Source: an uncultured Eubacteriales bacterium (GTDB lineage Bacteria; Bacillota; Clostridia; Monoglobales; Monoglobaceae). From it: a DNA stretch of 7,665 bases. Shown here one piece after another: positions 6,241-7,665 of this stretch (positions are counted from its first letter, which is position 1; every line of letters begins with the position of its first letter). The translations under genes and the position numbers were made by a program. The notes below the pieces were generated by a model. It ran no database searches, was not told the origin of the DNA, and was given only the letters and a program-made list of their open reading frames with translations. The stretch spans positions 1-7,665 of the forward strand of contig CATVQN010000044.1 in the NCBI GenBank assembly GCA_958346135.1. The letters run 5' to 3'.

Positions 6241-7290
6241 ATGGGATTACCTGAGATACTGATAGAATTTAAGGCGGCGGCAAGCACCGCTGTGAGCCGG
6301 TCCGGAAACGGCATTGCGGCGCTGATTCTTCGTGACAAAAGCAACGAAACACTTTCCTACAGCTATCCAAAAGAGGCAAGTGTTGTCAAAAGCCACTGGA
6401 CGGCATCGAGCCTTGATATGATCAACAAGACGTTTTTAGGAGGTCCGTCACGGGTTCTGGTGGAGAGAATCGGAACAGAGGATACCTATGACGCAGCTCT
6501 CGAGCGGCTTACCCATAAGAAGTGGAATTATATTGCGATTCCTGACCTTGCAGAAGACGATGTAAAAGGCATTGCAGACTGGATCATTGCACAGAGAGAG
6601 AACAAAAAGACCTTTAAGGCGGTTTTGCCAAATTATGCCGCCAATCACGAGGGCATTATCAACTTTGCAACAGACGGGATTCAAGTCGGAACCAAAGCCT
6701 ATACCACGGCGCAGTACTGTGCACGAATTGCCGGAGTTTTAGCCGGAACGCCTCTTAACGCCAGCTGTACCTATGCGGTACTGCCGGAGGTGACAGCCAT
6801 CACGGAAAGCACAGATCCGGACGGAGATATCGATGCAGGAAAGCTGATTTTGATCAACGACGGCACGAATATCAAGATCGGACGCGGCGTCAATTCTCTC
6901 TCTGCGCTGACCGGAAATAAGACCGAGGATATGAAGAAGATTAAAATCGTAGACGGGATGGATCTCATTCGTGACGATATCCGAAATTCCTTTGAAAACA
7001 ACTATATCGGCATTGCCAACAGCTATGACAACAAGCAGCTGTTTGTCAATGCGGTCGGCGTTTATCTTGCCGGCTTGGTACGAAGCGGTGTACTCTATGA
7101 CGCATACGACAACAAGGCCTTTATCGACCTTGATGCACAGCGGGCATGGCTGGAGCAAAAGGACGCAGCATGGGCGGAAAAGAGCGACAATGAAATCAAA
7201 GCGGCCAATACGGGAAGCTACGTCTTTGCCGGATGTGATGTGAAATTTCAGGACGCCATTGAGGACCTTAGATTTTCGATTATGATGTGA
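6241..7290 (+). CDS. Phage tail sheath protein (short XkdK-like)
   Basis: Forms the contractile outer cylinder of the tail that shortens to drive the tube through the cell envelope. It has 349 residues, shorter than the sheath of PBSX (recalled as about 460) and close to the compact sheaths of Clostridioides phages and their R-type bacteriocins. An N-terminal strand GLPEILIEFKA (2-12) would be the arm that links neighbouring subunits. The central part contains the AEDDVKGIADWIIAQ helix and the AYTTAQYCARIAGVLAGTPL segment (about 153-172), which is characteristic of sheath proteins (family pattern ..s..vAg.iA..d). The C-terminal domain has ILINDGTNIKIGRGVNSLS (203-221), KKIKIVDGMDLIRDDIRNSF and a VKFQDAIEDLRFSIMM terminal strand. 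GGAG at 6228-6231 lies 9 bases before the ATG. The tail tube gene follows after 13 bases. Confidence 0.94.
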   Translation: MGLPEILIEFKAAASTAVSRSGNGIAALILRDKSNETLSYSYPKEASVVKSHWTASSLDMINKTFLGGPSRVLVERIGTEDTYDAALERLTHKKWNYIAIPDLAEDDVKGIADWIIAQRENKKTFKAVLPNYAANHEGIINFATDGIQVGTKAYTTAQYCARIAGVLAGTPLNASCTYAVLPEVTAITESTDPDGDIDAGKLILINDGTNIKIGRGVNSLSALTGNKTEDMKKIKIVDGMDLIRDDIRNSFENNYIGIANSYDNKQLFVNAVGVYLAGLVRSGVLYDAYDNKAFIDLDAQRAWLEQKDAAWAEKSDNEIKAANTGSYVFAGCDVKFQDAIEDLRFSIMM

Positions 7291-7295
7291 GGAGG
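7290..7295 (+). promoter_or_regulatory. Ribosome binding site of the tail tube gene
   Basis: AGGAGG begins on the last base of the sheath stop codon and lies 8 bases before the ATG at 7304. A GTG at 7301 is in the same frame 5 bases after the site and is a less likely alternative start. Confidence 0.8.
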
Positions 7296-7303
7296 AAAAA
7301 GTG

Positions 7304-7665
7304 ATGAAAAAACCTACAGCGCCCCGGATTATGTCCGGGACACACGGATATTTGTACTGGGATAATGAGGTTGTCTATGAGGTGTCTTCCGCAGAGGCAA
7401 CGGTAAAAACGGATCGCGAGGATGTTCAGTTCGCCGGAGATATGTGGAAGGACAGCAAGCTCATGTCGCTGGGCGGAGAATTTTCTATCAAGGTACGGAA
7501 GGTGTTCTCTCGTGCCAAGAAGATGGCGGAGGCCTTCAGCAAAGGCAAGGACCCAAGGTCTGAGCTTGTTTTTAAGTTGGACGATCCGGACGCATACGGC
7601 GCAGAGCGTGTGGCTCTGCACAACTGCTGGTTTAACGACCTAACCTTAAGCAAATTTGAAAACGG
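7304..7665 (+). CDS. Phage tail tube protein (XkdM-like), 3'-truncated by the window edge
   Basis: Forms the inner tube of the contractile tail, through which DNA passes. The frame runs open from ATG 7304 to the right edge, giving 120 complete codons of a protein usually about 140-150 residues long. It begins MKKPTAPRIMSGTHGYLYWD, and contains the XkdM-family features: a GYLYWDNEVVYEVSSAEATV strand pair, then the FAGDMWKDSKLMSLGGEFSIKV stretch near residues 44-65 that corresponds to the family's G..wk..K..g..G.gt... pattern, and the following KVFSR. The order sheath then tube is that of PBSX-like and Clostridioides myophages. Tail assembly chaperone and tape-measure genes would be expected to the right. 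Confidence 0.92.
   Translation, partial: MKKPTAPRIMSGTHGYLYWDNEVVYEVSSAEATVKTDREDVQFAGDMWKDSKLMSLGGEFSIKVRKVFSRAKKMAEAFSKGKDPRSELVFKLDDPDAYGAERVALHNCWFNDLTLSKFEN

Overview
The window is the left part of the late structural operon of a contractile-tailed (myovirus-type) phage or prophage, with every gene on the + strand. The organism is most likely a Gram-positive of the Bacillota, probably Clostridia. This rests on the strong AGGAGG ribosome sites before several genes, frequent AGA/AGG arginine codons, and protein families (HK97-type capsid, YqbJ/DUF6838-like terminator, XkdK-like sheath, XkdM-like tube) that recall Bacillus PBSX and Clostridioides myophages. No host gene, integrase or attachment site is present, so a prophage, a free phage and a tail-derived bacteriocin remnant cannot all be separated. 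The intact terminase, portal, protease and capsid genes argue for a complete phage.

Layout: large terminase (enters from the left edge, N-terminus missing, to 1430); portal (1464-2684); ClpP-fold prohead protease (2715-3458); major capsid protein with a C-terminal LEM/HeH/Rho_N-like helical domain (3506-4894); head-closure protein (4891-5340); HK97-gp10-like neck protein (5321-5815); tail terminator (5812-6234); short tail sheath (6241-7290); and the start of the tail tube gene (7304 to the right edge). Genes are packed tightly: gaps are 47 bases or less, and the capsid-to-terminator genes overlap by 4 to 20 bases. There is no stretch over 300 bases without a gene.

The genes act in assembly order. 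The terminase docks on the portal and packages DNA, the protease matures the capsid shell, the head-closure, neck and terminator proteins join head to tail, and sheath plus tube form the contractile tail.

This is a recognisable assembly module, and I do not see evidence of a new defence or mobile system in it. The points worth a second look are all around the capsid/connector junction: an add-on domain at the capsid C-terminus; a slippery A AAA AAC heptamer behind a GGAGG at the start of that domain; no separate gp6-type adaptor gene; an extended head-closure protein; and a strong terminator-like hairpin inside the extended part of that gene.
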